The translations under genes were made by a program, and so were the position numbers. The notes beneath the pieces were generated by a model that made no database searches, had not been told where the DNA came from, and was given only the letters and a program-made list of their open reading frames with translations. Positions 31,671 through 41,986 of a stretch of 64,000 nt of DNA are shown one piece after another (position 1 is the first letter of the stretch; each line of letters opens with the position of its first letter). This DNA comes from Chondrus crispus (Eukaryota > Rhodophyta > Florideophyceae > Gigartinales > Gigartinaceae): positions 350,971-414,970 of the forward strand of contig NW_005178504.1 of assembly GCF_000350225.1 (NCBI RefSeq). The letters run 5' to 3'.

Positions 31671-33266
31671 TGTTGCATTAACACCCCCTGACGTAGAGGG
31701 GTTTATGCTTGAGCTCGACCGAGACCCTGGAGGAGGTCGAGAAGACGGGAAGAACACACAGCTAACGAGACAGGGAAGCGGGCCCTGGGACCGGAGCAAG
31801 CGCCGTACTTGGTCTCCTTTTGAGCTGCGGATTTGTCCGTTCGGTCGACATTGTGCGCGGGCGCGATGAGCCGTCTTCCTGGTCTCTGCGCACGTGCTCG
31901 CGGGGAGAAAGAACAAACGTTAGACAGTAGCATCTCGAGCTCCTCTGTTGTGTTTCCGTGCAGGCTGGCGTCGCCTCGCGCGGGCGCGCTTTCCCCATCC
32001 GCCTGTCGTAAGGCGGGTGCGCGTGCGCCCGTAAGGCCTGCGGAGGTAAGGCCGGAGCCATCTTTCGTGGCCCGAAGACGGTCGCCCGGCGATGGCCTTG
32101 CTTGAGTCCTTTTTGACGCGTGTGCGGTGGTGCGGCGAGCCGTTGAATGTGCGTCGTAGCCCGCCTCAGGCGGCCCGAACGCGACCGCGCCAGCATGTAG
32201 GCATAGGGGAAAGGTCGGGGACTCCGCTCCTATCTCTTCTTTGTGCGGTGTGGTTCTTACCCCACCGAAGGGCAGTGCGTTCCGCACGCTGATCTTCGCT
32301 GTGAAATTGCGTGTCGCCCCTGACGACACTTGTCCTGTCGGTCGTATGCGCACGTGCGCACGTGCATCTTACCCTACTGTACGCCCTCCCTTTTTTGATT
32401 ATTTCTGGAGGCGGCGGCGGTTTGCTGTCTGGCCCTCTGCGGCGGTGGCTTGGCATGCAGTGTCATTCGGACCGTATTTTCACCTATTTTTGGTCCGTTC
32501 CCCAAAATTATTTCGGGTACGTGGTAACGGATTGGCTTGGGGTTTGGGTCGCGCGCGCGGCTTTTTAGTTCTTGTAGGCCCGCCCTTTTTCCATCGGTAC
32601 CTCTTCGGTCGTGCGCGGTCGCGGCATCGTGTGTCTCCCTACGAGTGGAGCTCGTCGCGACCGTTCGCGTCATTTCTTGGCTAGGGAGTGGCGTCGCCCT
32701 CCTACCTCTCGTTTGTGACTACGCGACACATTGCGTTGCCAGCGGTTCGTGCCGCTTGGTATTGGTGTGTCGCGTAGTAAGCTTGGACTTTCTATACGTC
32801 TTGGCGTCGTTCTTGCTTTCCGATTCGAGCACCCTATCGGCAGGTGTTCCCGTGACGCGTTCGAGTTTCTTGGGAGGTCGTATCCTCCCGTTGATACAGG
32901 GCTACCATTTTGTTGTACAGTCCGTACTGTCTCCGTTTCTCGCGTCTTGTCGACGACGTCTGTCGTATCCGATGAGCTTGACGGCCAATACGTTTTGGCG
33001 TCTCGCGCCTTCTTTTGCCACCCCCAGTTGGGTACATTTGTCCGTCCGTACGCACCATCTGTTCCTAACTGCGACGTGTTAATTACGCGGTGACGAAGCG
33101 GTTGGGGGCCCCTTCCTCAAGAGTGAACGATCGCGTTCACTTCGGAGGTGAGTTCCCTGCCTGTACGCGTTCTCAGTCGTTTCGCGTATCGCGACATTAG
33201 CTCCTCGGGAACATGTGTTCGTGCAGTCCAAGTGGGCTCGTCATAGTCAGCCTACTTGATGAGGAA
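31671..33266 (-). repeat. 3' LTR (outer 120 bp) and unassigned 3' region of family 2
   Basis: The outer 120 bp (31671-31790) match 40474-40594 at roughly nine bases in ten, as the two LTRs of one element should. Beyond a shared GGGCCCTGG the sequences are unrelated by eye, although the full right LTR is 702 bp. The rest of the interval has no convincing coding frame. A pyrimidine tract (32384-32396) could be a polypurine tract on the minus strand. An inverted repeat CTACGCGACACA...TGTGTCGCGTAG lies at about 32719-32780. Replacement of most of the 3' LTR by another sequence is the likeliest explanation. Confidence 0.55.
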
Positions 33267-36200
33267 CTACGTAGTTCCGTCCTCTACCACGCGATGCTTG
33301 AGCAGACGCTCGATCGCGTACTGCGTGCCCTCGGTGACCTTGTCGGCAAGGTCACCTGGGGTTGTTGCACTTGCTCGTGGCGCGTCCGTAGGAGGGGGCG
33401 CGTACACGCAGCGGTCTGCCGAGACGCGCTCCGTCACCCCATCACGGTCGATTGTGATGGTTTGTTTGTCGTTGACCAGTACGCGGTATGGTCCACCGAC
33501 TGGTGACGAGAGCTTGTTCGACGTCTTTGCCCCATCGGTGGGGTTGAGGTACACATAGTCCTCGGGCTTGAGTCGCGTGTTAATTCTTCGTACGCGTTTA
33601 TCGAAGTCGCGTTTGTAGCGGGCTTGCGTACGATGCAAGCTTTCGTAAGCTTTTTGGATCGTCTCGTCCAAAGTCTTGAGGAACTCTGCGCGTTGAGTCC
33701 ACCTGTCCGGAGGGCGCGCGTCCCCGTCGGCTCTTCGAAGAGAGAACTCCGGCGGGGGTCTGCTGAGCACGAGCTCAAAGAATTTCGTACGCGTGGTTCG
33801 GTGTACGTGGGAATTGTACGCGTACGTAAGCGGTCCCACGTACACGTCCCAATCATTCTGATGCTCGTTAACGTAGTTCCGAAGCATCGACGCGATAGTC
33901 TGGTTGTAACGTTCAACCTGCCCATTCGTCTGGGGATGATACGCGGACGTATATAAGTTAGTTATCCCCAGTACGCGACACACGCTGTGGAAGAACTTCG
34001 CGTTAAATTGAGGACCATTGTCCGACAAGAGCGAACGCGGAACGCCGTATTTGAAGACCCACGCGTCACAGAATGCTGTCGCGACAGTGTACGCGGTCAC
34101 TGTTCGAAGCGCAACAACTTTTGTTAACTTAGTGAAGCGGTCTGTGATAACGAGGAGGAAACGTTTCCCTCTCTTCGTCTTGGGGAGCGGACCCAAGGTG
34201 TCAATCGCAAGGCTCTCGAGTGGCTGCTTGGCGGGGAAAAGCATCAAACGGTTGAGATGTTTCGGCAACCTGACCTGGTTCATCGCGCAGGTCCGACACC
34301 CTCGCACCGTGGCAGCGACATCTGCAGCGAGATAGGGCCAGTAGTACTCGCGTCGAAGTGCGTAGTAGATACGATTCTGGCCCGGGTGTCCCGCGATGGC
34401 CGAGTTGTGGCACAGGCGGAGGAGCCTAGCGCGGAGTGTCCGAGGTACCACCACCTGGACGATATCAGGATCGAAGGGGTGTCTCCGTTTGAGCACCCCT
34501 TGGTGGTCCTGGAAGAACGCGGAGTCCCGGGACTCGGACTTTCGTGGCAAAAAGGTTTGGCAGAAGTCATCCACGCGTTGCTCGTCAGCAATCTCCTCTA
34601 TCGTAAGAGGAGCCGGAAGGTCGTCCTGCGGAGGGGCGACCGAAGAGTCGGGCGCGCCAGCCTCGTGGTCTGCGGCGCGCTCGATGTCGGTGGCGTCGAA
34701 CTCGTTATTCTCCTCCCAGAACGAATTGGGTCCTTGGAGAGCGGGGGCTTCGTCGTCGCCCCTCGGCTCGTCGTGCGCTCGGGAGCGCGATCTTCCTCGT
34801 GAGCTGGCTTGGTTCCGTGTCGTCGCGAAGATGTGCTCGACTTCTTGGTCGCAGCTCGCGATGCAAACGTGGCCCGCGAGTTCGTTCGATACGTCTCGAA
34901 CGGTCGTGCCCGCGTTGAAGGTGGGAATGTCGTCATCCACGTCGACAGTAGGGCGAGGGTCGTCGGCGACTCTCGGCGACACGAGGCGTGACAGGGCGTC
35001 CGGTACCTGGTGCACGCGCCCGGGGCGGTACTCAATGGTGAAGTCGTATTCAGCCAGACGTAGCCGCCACCGGGTGAGTCTTCCGGAACTCTCTGTGAGG
35101 GACATGAGCCACCTCAAGGCGTCGTGATCCGTTCGGACGGTGAACTTCGTTCCTTCTACGTACGACCGTAGTGTGCGGACGGCCCACAGTACGGCGAAGC
35201 ACTCGAGTTCCGTGGCGCTGCAGTTGCGCTTGCTGTCATTCAGCGAGTAGGACCAATAGCCCACGGGGCGCCAATCGCTTGGCTGGTCGTGCTCCTGGAG
35301 CAACGTGCAGCCGAGCTGGTAGGCATTCGCGTCCGTGTCGATCATGTACGGACGGCCGTAACGCGGTAGCGCAAGGATCGGCGGAGCGATCATACAACTC
35401 TTGAGGTTCTCCAACGCGTTCAGTTGGGCCTCCGTGGGGTTGTAGAAGTCAGGATCCGCATCCTTGCGCGTCATGTCGGTCAGAGGACGCGCCATCTTCG
35501 CGAACCCCTTAACGAATCGGCGCTATACGTTGCACGCCCCGAGGAACGAGCGCACTTGTGTCAACATCCTCGGGAACGTGAACGTCTTGAAGGCATCCGC
35601 TGCCGCTTCGGCGACATTCAGCTTACCTGGGGAGATGACGTGCCCCAGGTAGTGCACGTTCGGACGGAAGAAGCTGCACTTTTTGAGCTTGAGGGAAATA
35701 CCGGCGCTCCTCAACAAGCTCAAGACAGTGTCGAGATGCTTCACGTGTTCCGCGTCCGTACGCGAGAACACTATAACGTCATCGAGATAGACGAGGCATA
35801 TTTGCCAGCGAACGCGTGAGAGAATAATATCTAGTGCGCGTTGGAAGGTGGCCGGTGCCCCTTTTAGTCCGAACGGCATTCGCAGGTGGCGAAGCGTGCC
35901 CATGTGCGTCGTAAAGGTTGTCTTATCTCGGTCCTCCGGAGCGACCGGGATCTGCCAATAACCGGAATTGCAGTCCAACGTCGTAAAGACGGCTGCATCT
36001 CCTAACGAGTCGATGCAGTCGTCCATACGCGACAGCGGATACGAATCCGCTGCAGTCTTCGCGTTGAGACGCCGATAATCTACACAGAACCGAAGAGAGC
36101 CGTCTTTCTTCGGTACGAGCACCACCGGGGACGCCCACTCGGTGCTCGCGGGTTCGATAACCCCTGCGTTCAACATCTTATTGACCTCCTTCGCAACTAT

Positions 36201-37346
36201 TTCGCGCATCGCGGGCCCCTTACGGTAGGGCATCGAGCGTATCGGCTTCGTACCCGGTTCGAGGGCAATGCGGTGCTTCGTTGCTCGCATAGTTCCGAGC
36301 GCACTGCTCCACAGACTCGAGTGCTTACGGAGCATCTCGAGTACGTGGCCACGGAGCTTGTCATCCTCGATGTATGACAAGTCAACGTCTTTTTCCCAAT
36401 CCATCGGTGGATTTTCGGGATCCTTATTCTGTGGGGGTACAGTACCCCCCGCTGTCGGGTGGTATGAAGGTGACCGTTCGCCCGTGTCAACCTTTCCGTC
36501 ACCCGCGGTGGTCTGGTCGTCGGAGTTGGATCGGCCAACTCCTACCCCTCCGACTTGATCGGTCAAGTCGGTTAGGTGTAGCGCGTGCACGATCCCATCG
36601 GCGACCCTCCGTTCGTGCGTGAGGATCACGAGGGGGTTGCGCTTCGCGTATCCCACGACGGTGTGATTTGGAAGCCGCCTCTCCCGTCGCGAGAAGTTCG
36701 CGACGATGACGTCGAAGGTATGATTCGGCAGAACCTCCGTGACGCCATTCGTCAACCTCACTCCACGTCGGTGTTGGAGTGAGGGCTTTGGCTCCAGGAA
36801 CACGAGGCCCCTCCCCGCGGTTGTCACACGCACTCGGGCTTGTGACATCGCGGGGATGGTAACCCAGCAGGCGATTCGGATCGCCTGCGGGGCCTCGTCG
36901 CCTACAGCCGGCCGGCTCGTCTGGCGTCCGCGTCGCCTGGTAAGGGGAGTCCGCTCCCCCTTCCCGTCGACGATGGCTACGGAGCCACCGTGGCGAAGTT
37001 CGAGCTTCTGGCCATCGATGTCTATGCTTCGTACGTGGGCATCGATGACCGCGGTCCTAAGTAGGACGGAAACAGCGAGCTGTTCGGCCACTACGAAAGG
37101 TATGCGGAACGCCGTGTTCCGCAACCTGACAGCGAGATAGACGACGGCCGTAAGTCGGAGCGGGTTACTGTTCGCGCCAGCCAGTCGCGGTAATGACGCG
37201 TCCCGTATCACGTATCGGGTACAGTCGGGAGGAAGGTCGGCCTTCCTCACCAAGTTGTACCCCGAACACGTGTGTGGGGCTTGAACGCGTTGCCTCCGGT
37301 GGCCACGGAGCCCAAGACGTTGTATATTTTTGACGTCATGATGCAC
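33267..37346 (-). pseudogene. pol: Gypsy family 2 pol: protease, RT, RNase H, integrase, one TAG
   Basis: One frame runs from 37346 to 33267 with a single stop, TAG at 35523-35525, in FLGACNV-stop-RRFVKGF where family 1 has Tyr. Domains: protease region at the start (TCSGYNLV, where family 1 has LDSGAGPNLI, so the catalytic Asp is not seen), RT with WASPVVLVPKKD, TLDCNSGYWQI, FGLKGAPATF and LVYLDDVIVFSR, RNase H with DTDANAYQLGC and RTDHDALRW, then integrase. Integrase keeps its HHCC finger (HNSAIAGHPG ... CRTCAMN) and all three catalytic acids (AIDTLGP, SDNGPQF, GQVERYNQ). No chromodomain is seen after the last GPY-like segment (PVGGPYRVLV). Apart from the TAG and the altered protease motif, pol is well preserved, so this insertion is younger than the family-1 copies. 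Confidence 0.88.
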
Positions 37347-37824
37347 ACAAGGCCATCGAATATCTTAGGCGCGACCTTATCGGTGAGGTCGTTCCGTCGG
37401 GGCTCTCGCTTTCGGTGTTGACCCCTCTTCTGCTTTCTTCTACGCGTTTCTTGGGGCGTCCGCGGCTCGATGACGCCCCCTCGAGTGCTCGAGTCCATAC
37501 GCGGAGGACCGTTCGTCGGTAGGCCTTGGCTCACGGAAGCTAGAAGATCGACGGGCTCCTTTCGGTCTTCATTACTTCCAAGGTGATCGCTCAACATCAC
37601 CGGGGCTGACGGTGTCCCAGTGGTGCTCTCCTCCAGCGTCGGGCTTACGGAGGCCTCGACTCTCTCGTTCTCCTGCATTGGCGCCGCAGGAGTTCCCGTG
37701 CTCGCTCCTGGAAGCAGGGGATGTATTATCGGACAATACCCCCCGTGTCCTTGGCGAGCACGCGGGGTCCGGTCTAGTTCGTAGAGATAAGACGGCTCAC
37801 GCGACCGCGTGTACGTAACCGTCT
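37347..37824 (-). pseudogene. Gag-pol junction of gypsy family 2
   Basis: A minus-strand frame (37678-37247) encodes a hydrophilic, Arg-rich linker (RRRKQKRGQHRKREPRR) followed by segments leading into the protease region. The frame used here differs from that of the main pol ORF, and its overlap at 37247-37346 is where the protease start changes frame. No separate domain is recognised. Confidence 0.5.
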
Positions 37825-40487
37825 TTACCCTTTTTTCGAACTACCGGTGCTATCTGAGCTATCTTCCTGGCCATCGGTGGCCAGGTCTTCTTCGGGTCCT
37901 TGGCCGCGTGGGTCGGGACGACCCCCCCACTGCGGCCGCGCGACATCAGCGAAGTATTCGGGTACTTGCTGTCCTTGACCTGCGACGTCCGGTCGTGGCA
38001 AGATATGAGGGACGAGGAGAGTCGGGTCTCCTTCGCGCCCCTCCGTGAGTAGAGGATACGGATTCTCTACCCAATCTTGCAGGTACATGATCGCGTTTTG
38101 TACCTTTTGGGGTAACCGAGAGCGCTCTCGGTCCCCTCTCCCTCCTTGAAGGGAATTCCTTGTGTCCGACGGGCGGTATTCCGGTCGATCACGACGATCG
38201 AGTTCGTTACGAAGATACCCGCCTCCGTGCGGGGCGAAGCGTGCGCCCCCACCCGAACGATTCGGGAAACCTTGACGCGGGGGACGGCCCTCGCCGACCG
38301 ACTGCCGGAGGAGATTACGCGCTCCGGGGCGCGTCTCCATCTGGTAGCGGTAGTTCCTGTACGCCGTGAACATCCGTTGTTCCGGCGACAGGAACGGGCA
38401 CGCATACATGGCGTGTCCGTACGTACGGCATAGCCAGCACACGTACGCGCTGCCATCCGTTGAGGCGAAGGTCGCCGCGTGACGCGCCTCCTATTCGGTG
38501 AGGAGGGGTACGCGAAGGGCTTCGGCTCCTGCATTTCGACTCGAGATGTCGAGCTCTGCGACCAGGGGGTTCGTACCCCTTGCCACTCTTGGAGTGGCTG
38601 CGAAGGCGGTCGCGTAACTCGATGTCGTTCCGGTCGACATCGGTGAGCGGGGTCGTCCCCCCACGGATCCTGCTCCTTGCGTAATGAGGACAGGGTCGTC
38701 CTGCCACTCATCCTCCCCGATGTGGAGGGTCGAGGCGGGCGAACTTGTTGCGGCGGACTTCGTAGTCCTGCCAGCCCTCCCTGCCGGTTTCGTATCCGGC
38801 AGGGGTCAACCGCGCCGAGCGCAGTACGTCGTGCCTTCCGCCGTGGCGATACGGCGGATGGTTTGAAGATCGGTCTTCTGGCGGCTCGGGAGCCTCTGAA
38901 CAGTCTCCGAGACTGCGGCACGGATCGCAGGAGCGAGTCCTCGCACGTAGTAGTGCGCGACGGACTGTTCGGAGAACACTGCCGTGCACCGGAACGCGGC
39001 GGTTTCGAGCCGGTCCGCGAACGTGCTTTCCGTTTCATGAGATTGCTGTCGTGCCGTCGCGACAGCGTCGTACGCTTCACCTAACACGTCGTCGGTTAGG
39101 TAGCGTTTCAGGAACTGGTTCACGAGCCCCGACCAGCTCACGTCGTCGTGTAGCTGGCCGGCGCGGAGGCCACGCATTGTATAACTCGTATACAGGCGCT
39201 CCGCGTCGCTCTCTAGGAAGTGCGCGAGGACTCGTACCGCAACACCTTCGGTAAGGTGTTGCGAGTTGAAGGTTATCCGAACATCCTTCAAGAACGGTAG
39301 GAGCTGGATCGGGTCCTTACCGTCAAAGCTCCTCATCGTAGGTCGGATCCCACGGCAGCGTTGAACGTACTTCGCGATCCGTCCCGCGTCACTCGAGGTA
39401 ACGAGCCTCGAGGTGTTATCCAACCGGTACATACGATAGTCAGCGACGGCGCTGAACTCTTGGATCATCGTATGTACCGGCTCGAGTCCGGGTTCGGCGG
39501 GACCCAGCGTGCCGAAGGGGGTGACGGGTAGCGTACAGACGTCTACCGGACCGGGAGGCTCGGCGTAATCCGCCGGCCGGTAGCCGACCCAGCGAGGATC
39601 GACAGAGTACATCGGTACTCCGGATCCGCGGGCGGCTCCTCCACGGTCAGGGTCGTCGCGATACGATACGCGTTCCATGTGCCGCCTACTTCCGGGGATA
39701 GGCGGCAGTGCTTGGGTCTCAGACGCGTAATTCGCGCCCGTCGGAAGGTGGTTCCCTTCCGCGGTCCGGCTGGTGTCGGCACCAGCCGGTCCCCAACGGT
39801 CCGGAGCGACGGCGCTCGGAGGTACGGTACCACCGGGCCCTCTCGTGGGGGCACTGGGCAGCCTTGCGGCCATGGTCCGTTCCATGTCACGAGCACGCCG
39901 ACGCGTGGCGTTGAACTCGGCGGAGAGGTGCGCGAATGCACCCAACTGTTCCGCGGACGGGGAGGATCGGTCCTCAGGTCGTCTCGTAGGGGTCGGCCCC
40001 TCGGGACGACCTTGCCCGGACGGTCCGGGCGATACGAGACGCGAGTCTTCGACGAGCACTAACCGCGAGTGTAGCTCATCGATTGGCGCTCGGAGATTCT
40101 CCAAGGATTGGGTTACTCTATCGAACCTCCCCTCACGTAGGGAGCGGAGTTCGGCCATACATCGAGTGTATACGGCATCCGATACGTCGACCGGAGGGAA
40201 GTTCGTACTTCCTCGATGTAGGCGGCTATGCGGTCGAACATCGCCGCCGCCTGCTCTTCGGAGGACCCGGGCGACGGTTCGCGGTCTCGAGGACCAGCGT
40301 CGCAGTCGCCCGACGGGGCGGATGGTGATTGCACAGCGGCAGGAATCGGATCCGCCGCTTCGGAGCGGGTCGAGGGCTCGTACCCCTGGCTCATCTCAAC
40401 GCGTTCGGACGCAGAGGGCCTAAGAGGTCTTCTCGGAGAACGTACTCCGAGGTCTTCTAGGTCGGGAGACCACTGTAGCATAAACAC
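37825..40487 (-). pseudogene. gag: Gypsy family 2 gag, frameshifted
   Basis: Gag coding is spread over three frames on the minus strand. It starts within the LTR end or shortly inside it (40487, or MSQGYEP further in). Then comes a Pro-rich segment, a coiled-coil-like part (LREGRFDRVTQSLENLRAPI) and the capsid region in 40158-38806 (MRSFDGKDPIQLLPFLKDV, HLTEGVAVRVLAHFLESDAE, VNQFLKRYLTDDVLGEAYDA). The CCHC zinc knuckle CWLCRTYGHAMYAC (C-x2-C-x4-H-x4-C) lies in a third frame near 38437. The frameshifts mean no full Gag can be made. The capsid is clearly related to that of family 1 (SFDGKDPI versus TFSGQDPI). Confidence 0.78.
40461..40472 (-). promoter_or_regulatory. Primer-binding site of gypsy family 2
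   Basis: On the minus strand TGGTCTCCCGAC starts one base after the LTR end (TGCTACA), where a tRNA 3' CCA end would pair. The tRNA species is not identified. Confidence 0.55.
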
Positions 40488-41175
40488 CCCTCTGACGTAG
40501 AGGGGTTTATGCTTGAGCTCGACCGAGACCCTGGAAGAGGGCGAGAGGACGGGGAGAACACACAGCGAACGAGACAGGGAAGCGGGCCCTGGTAGCGTGG
40601 TAGAGTGGGACGGTCGGGGACGAGCGTACGCGCGGGCCGATCTACGCCTCGACGCCCCGGGGCAGCGCTGGTTAACGTACCAGTGCTGACGGGCGGAGGC
40701 GGATCTACGCTCGCTCGCGTACGCGTGTGTCCCCTACCCGCTTTGTCCCGTTTAACGCGCGCGAAGGCGGATCGCACGTGTTAGTTAAGCCGGAAGACAG
40801 ACCTCCGCGGTAGGTCGTGGACAAGTCCGTGCTTGTCCCCCTACCCCGCCGCCGGTCTCGCTCGTATTTAATGTATACCATGCGTCTATCATAATACTAC
40901 AGTACCGGTATGCTGTAGTGACTTACTGTAGCGCGGGTCGTCCGGCGCTGTAATGCTGTCAGCCGTCGGGGCTGACAGCACACGTGTGAGACGCGTACTG
41001 TGCGCGCGGTGGTACGCGCCTCCTACACGTGTATTACACGTGTGCGCGTGGGGTTGCATGTGCCCCCGTACACGTGGGGGTACACGTGAACATGCGCGTC
41101 AGTACTGCGGAGCGTCGTGCGTTCGCCGTTAGTGATCCAAATCTAAATCTAATGCAGATCCGTCGTTCTGCTGCA
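40474..41175 (-). repeat. 5' LTR of gypsy family 2
   Basis: On the plus strand the 702-bp block runs from TGTAGCATAAAC to CTGCTGCA. Its reverse complement is homologous to the solo LTR at 2303-2895, and its first 120 bp match 31671-31790. Multiple CACGTGT palindromes occur at about 40978-41085. It sits between gag and the GTACC target copy at 41176-41180. Confidence 0.85.
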
Positions 41176-41282
41176 GTACCCTGTGCATAGAGTGGATCAG
41201 CAACAACCGTGCGCTCAGAGCTCATTATGCATCCCCCGCCACCGTGACTTCGGAAGTGTGTTAAGCACTCAACGCTGAACAT
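41176..41282 (-). pseudogene. 5' start of the minus-strand gene interrupted by the gypsy insertion
   Basis: The minus-strand frame from ATG 41282 (a second ATG is at about 41228, MSSERTVVADPLYAQG) runs straight into the target duplication GTACC. Taking out the gypsy element keeps this frame open into the Cys-rich start of the coding region at 31665. It is the severed first exon-like piece of that gene. No other ORF starts nearby. Confidence 0.6.
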
Positions 41283-41986
41283 AACATGTCAGTGGAGGCA
41301 TTGTGGTAAAACAGGAAGGGCATGAACATGACGGTAAGAAGTTAGGATGGTGGAAGTCGGAGGAAAATGGGTCCTCTGACCTCGTGGGCGTCGACTTTTG
41401 ATCTAACCGGCGGCGCCAAGAATGCTCTAGATTTTTATCATATCACAGGGAATTGCAGTATTTTTGAGGGTTGTCACCGACTGTATGGGGTAGTTCTACC
41501 TCAAACTGCGCCTACCGTAACATACCGCTCCTCAAGGAGCTCCTCAAGGAGCGGTATGTTAATGTAGGCGTTGGGCAAGGGTAGAGAAGAAGAATGGCTG
41601 TGCGGGCAGCGATGTCGCTCGGTGGCAAGATTCGGGCGGTGGGTGACGTTAAGGGGCAATGGAATACACGTGTGAGAGAAGGAGGCCGAGAAATAACGAA
41701 ATTGTTGAATTGTTGGCGTCCTGGGTCCTGGGTCCTGGGGCGGCGTGCCGCATTGCTGCCTTTCAAATGTTGCGGCCGCGCGTACTACAAAAGGGGAACG
41801 CTGTATGCACTGCACCGTCTTAGCATCGTGCATACGTTATGCGTTGTACATACACACATACATACAGTCCCGTATGCACTGCACCCGCCTGAGCATCGTA
41901 CTGTACATACGTTATGTGTTGTGCATAGTATGCAGCACTGTATACACACAGTGCTGCCTCCCGTGCCACCCCGCGTAGATAATGTA
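41283..41986. other. Unassigned; palindrome and tandem duplication
   Basis: No gene is recognised. At 41519-41561 two arms, TAACATACCGCTCCTCAAGG and its mirror GGAGCGGTATGTTA, form a strong hairpin. At about 41803-41935 a block of about 60 bp with GTATGCACTGCACC and ACATACGTTATG is duplicated in tandem. This flank would hold any promoter of the interrupted minus-strand gene. Confidence 0.35.

Larger units (their letters stand above)
31671..41175 (-). mobile_element. Ty3/gypsy element, family 2, minus strand
   Basis: The element is bounded by the 5-bp target duplication GTACC (31666-31670 and 41176-41180). It starts on the plus strand with TGTTGCATTAAC and ends with CTGCTGCA. Read on the minus strand, the order is LTR, primer-binding site, gag with CCHC knuckle, protease, RT, RNase H, integrase, then a 3' region. 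Deleting it and one target copy joins a minus-strand reading frame across the site in frame, which confirms the boundaries. Confidence 0.88.

Noticed and set aside
30316-31869. Plus-strand ORFs over the minus-strand mobile-element-like gene
   Set aside because: The minus strand carries the Cys pairs and the long open frame; plus-strand frames are short and featureless.
32384-32396. Polypurine tract (minus strand) defining a 711-bp 3' LTR of family 2
   Set aside because: The adjacent sequence starts TACAG instead of TG, and 31791-32380 does not match the 5' LTR, so the boundary cannot be supported.
35424-35819. Plus-strand ORFs opposite family-2 pol (for example 35424-35819 and 34257-34802)
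   Set aside because: They are antisense to RT and RNase H coding sequence with clear motifs and have no domain-like content of their own.
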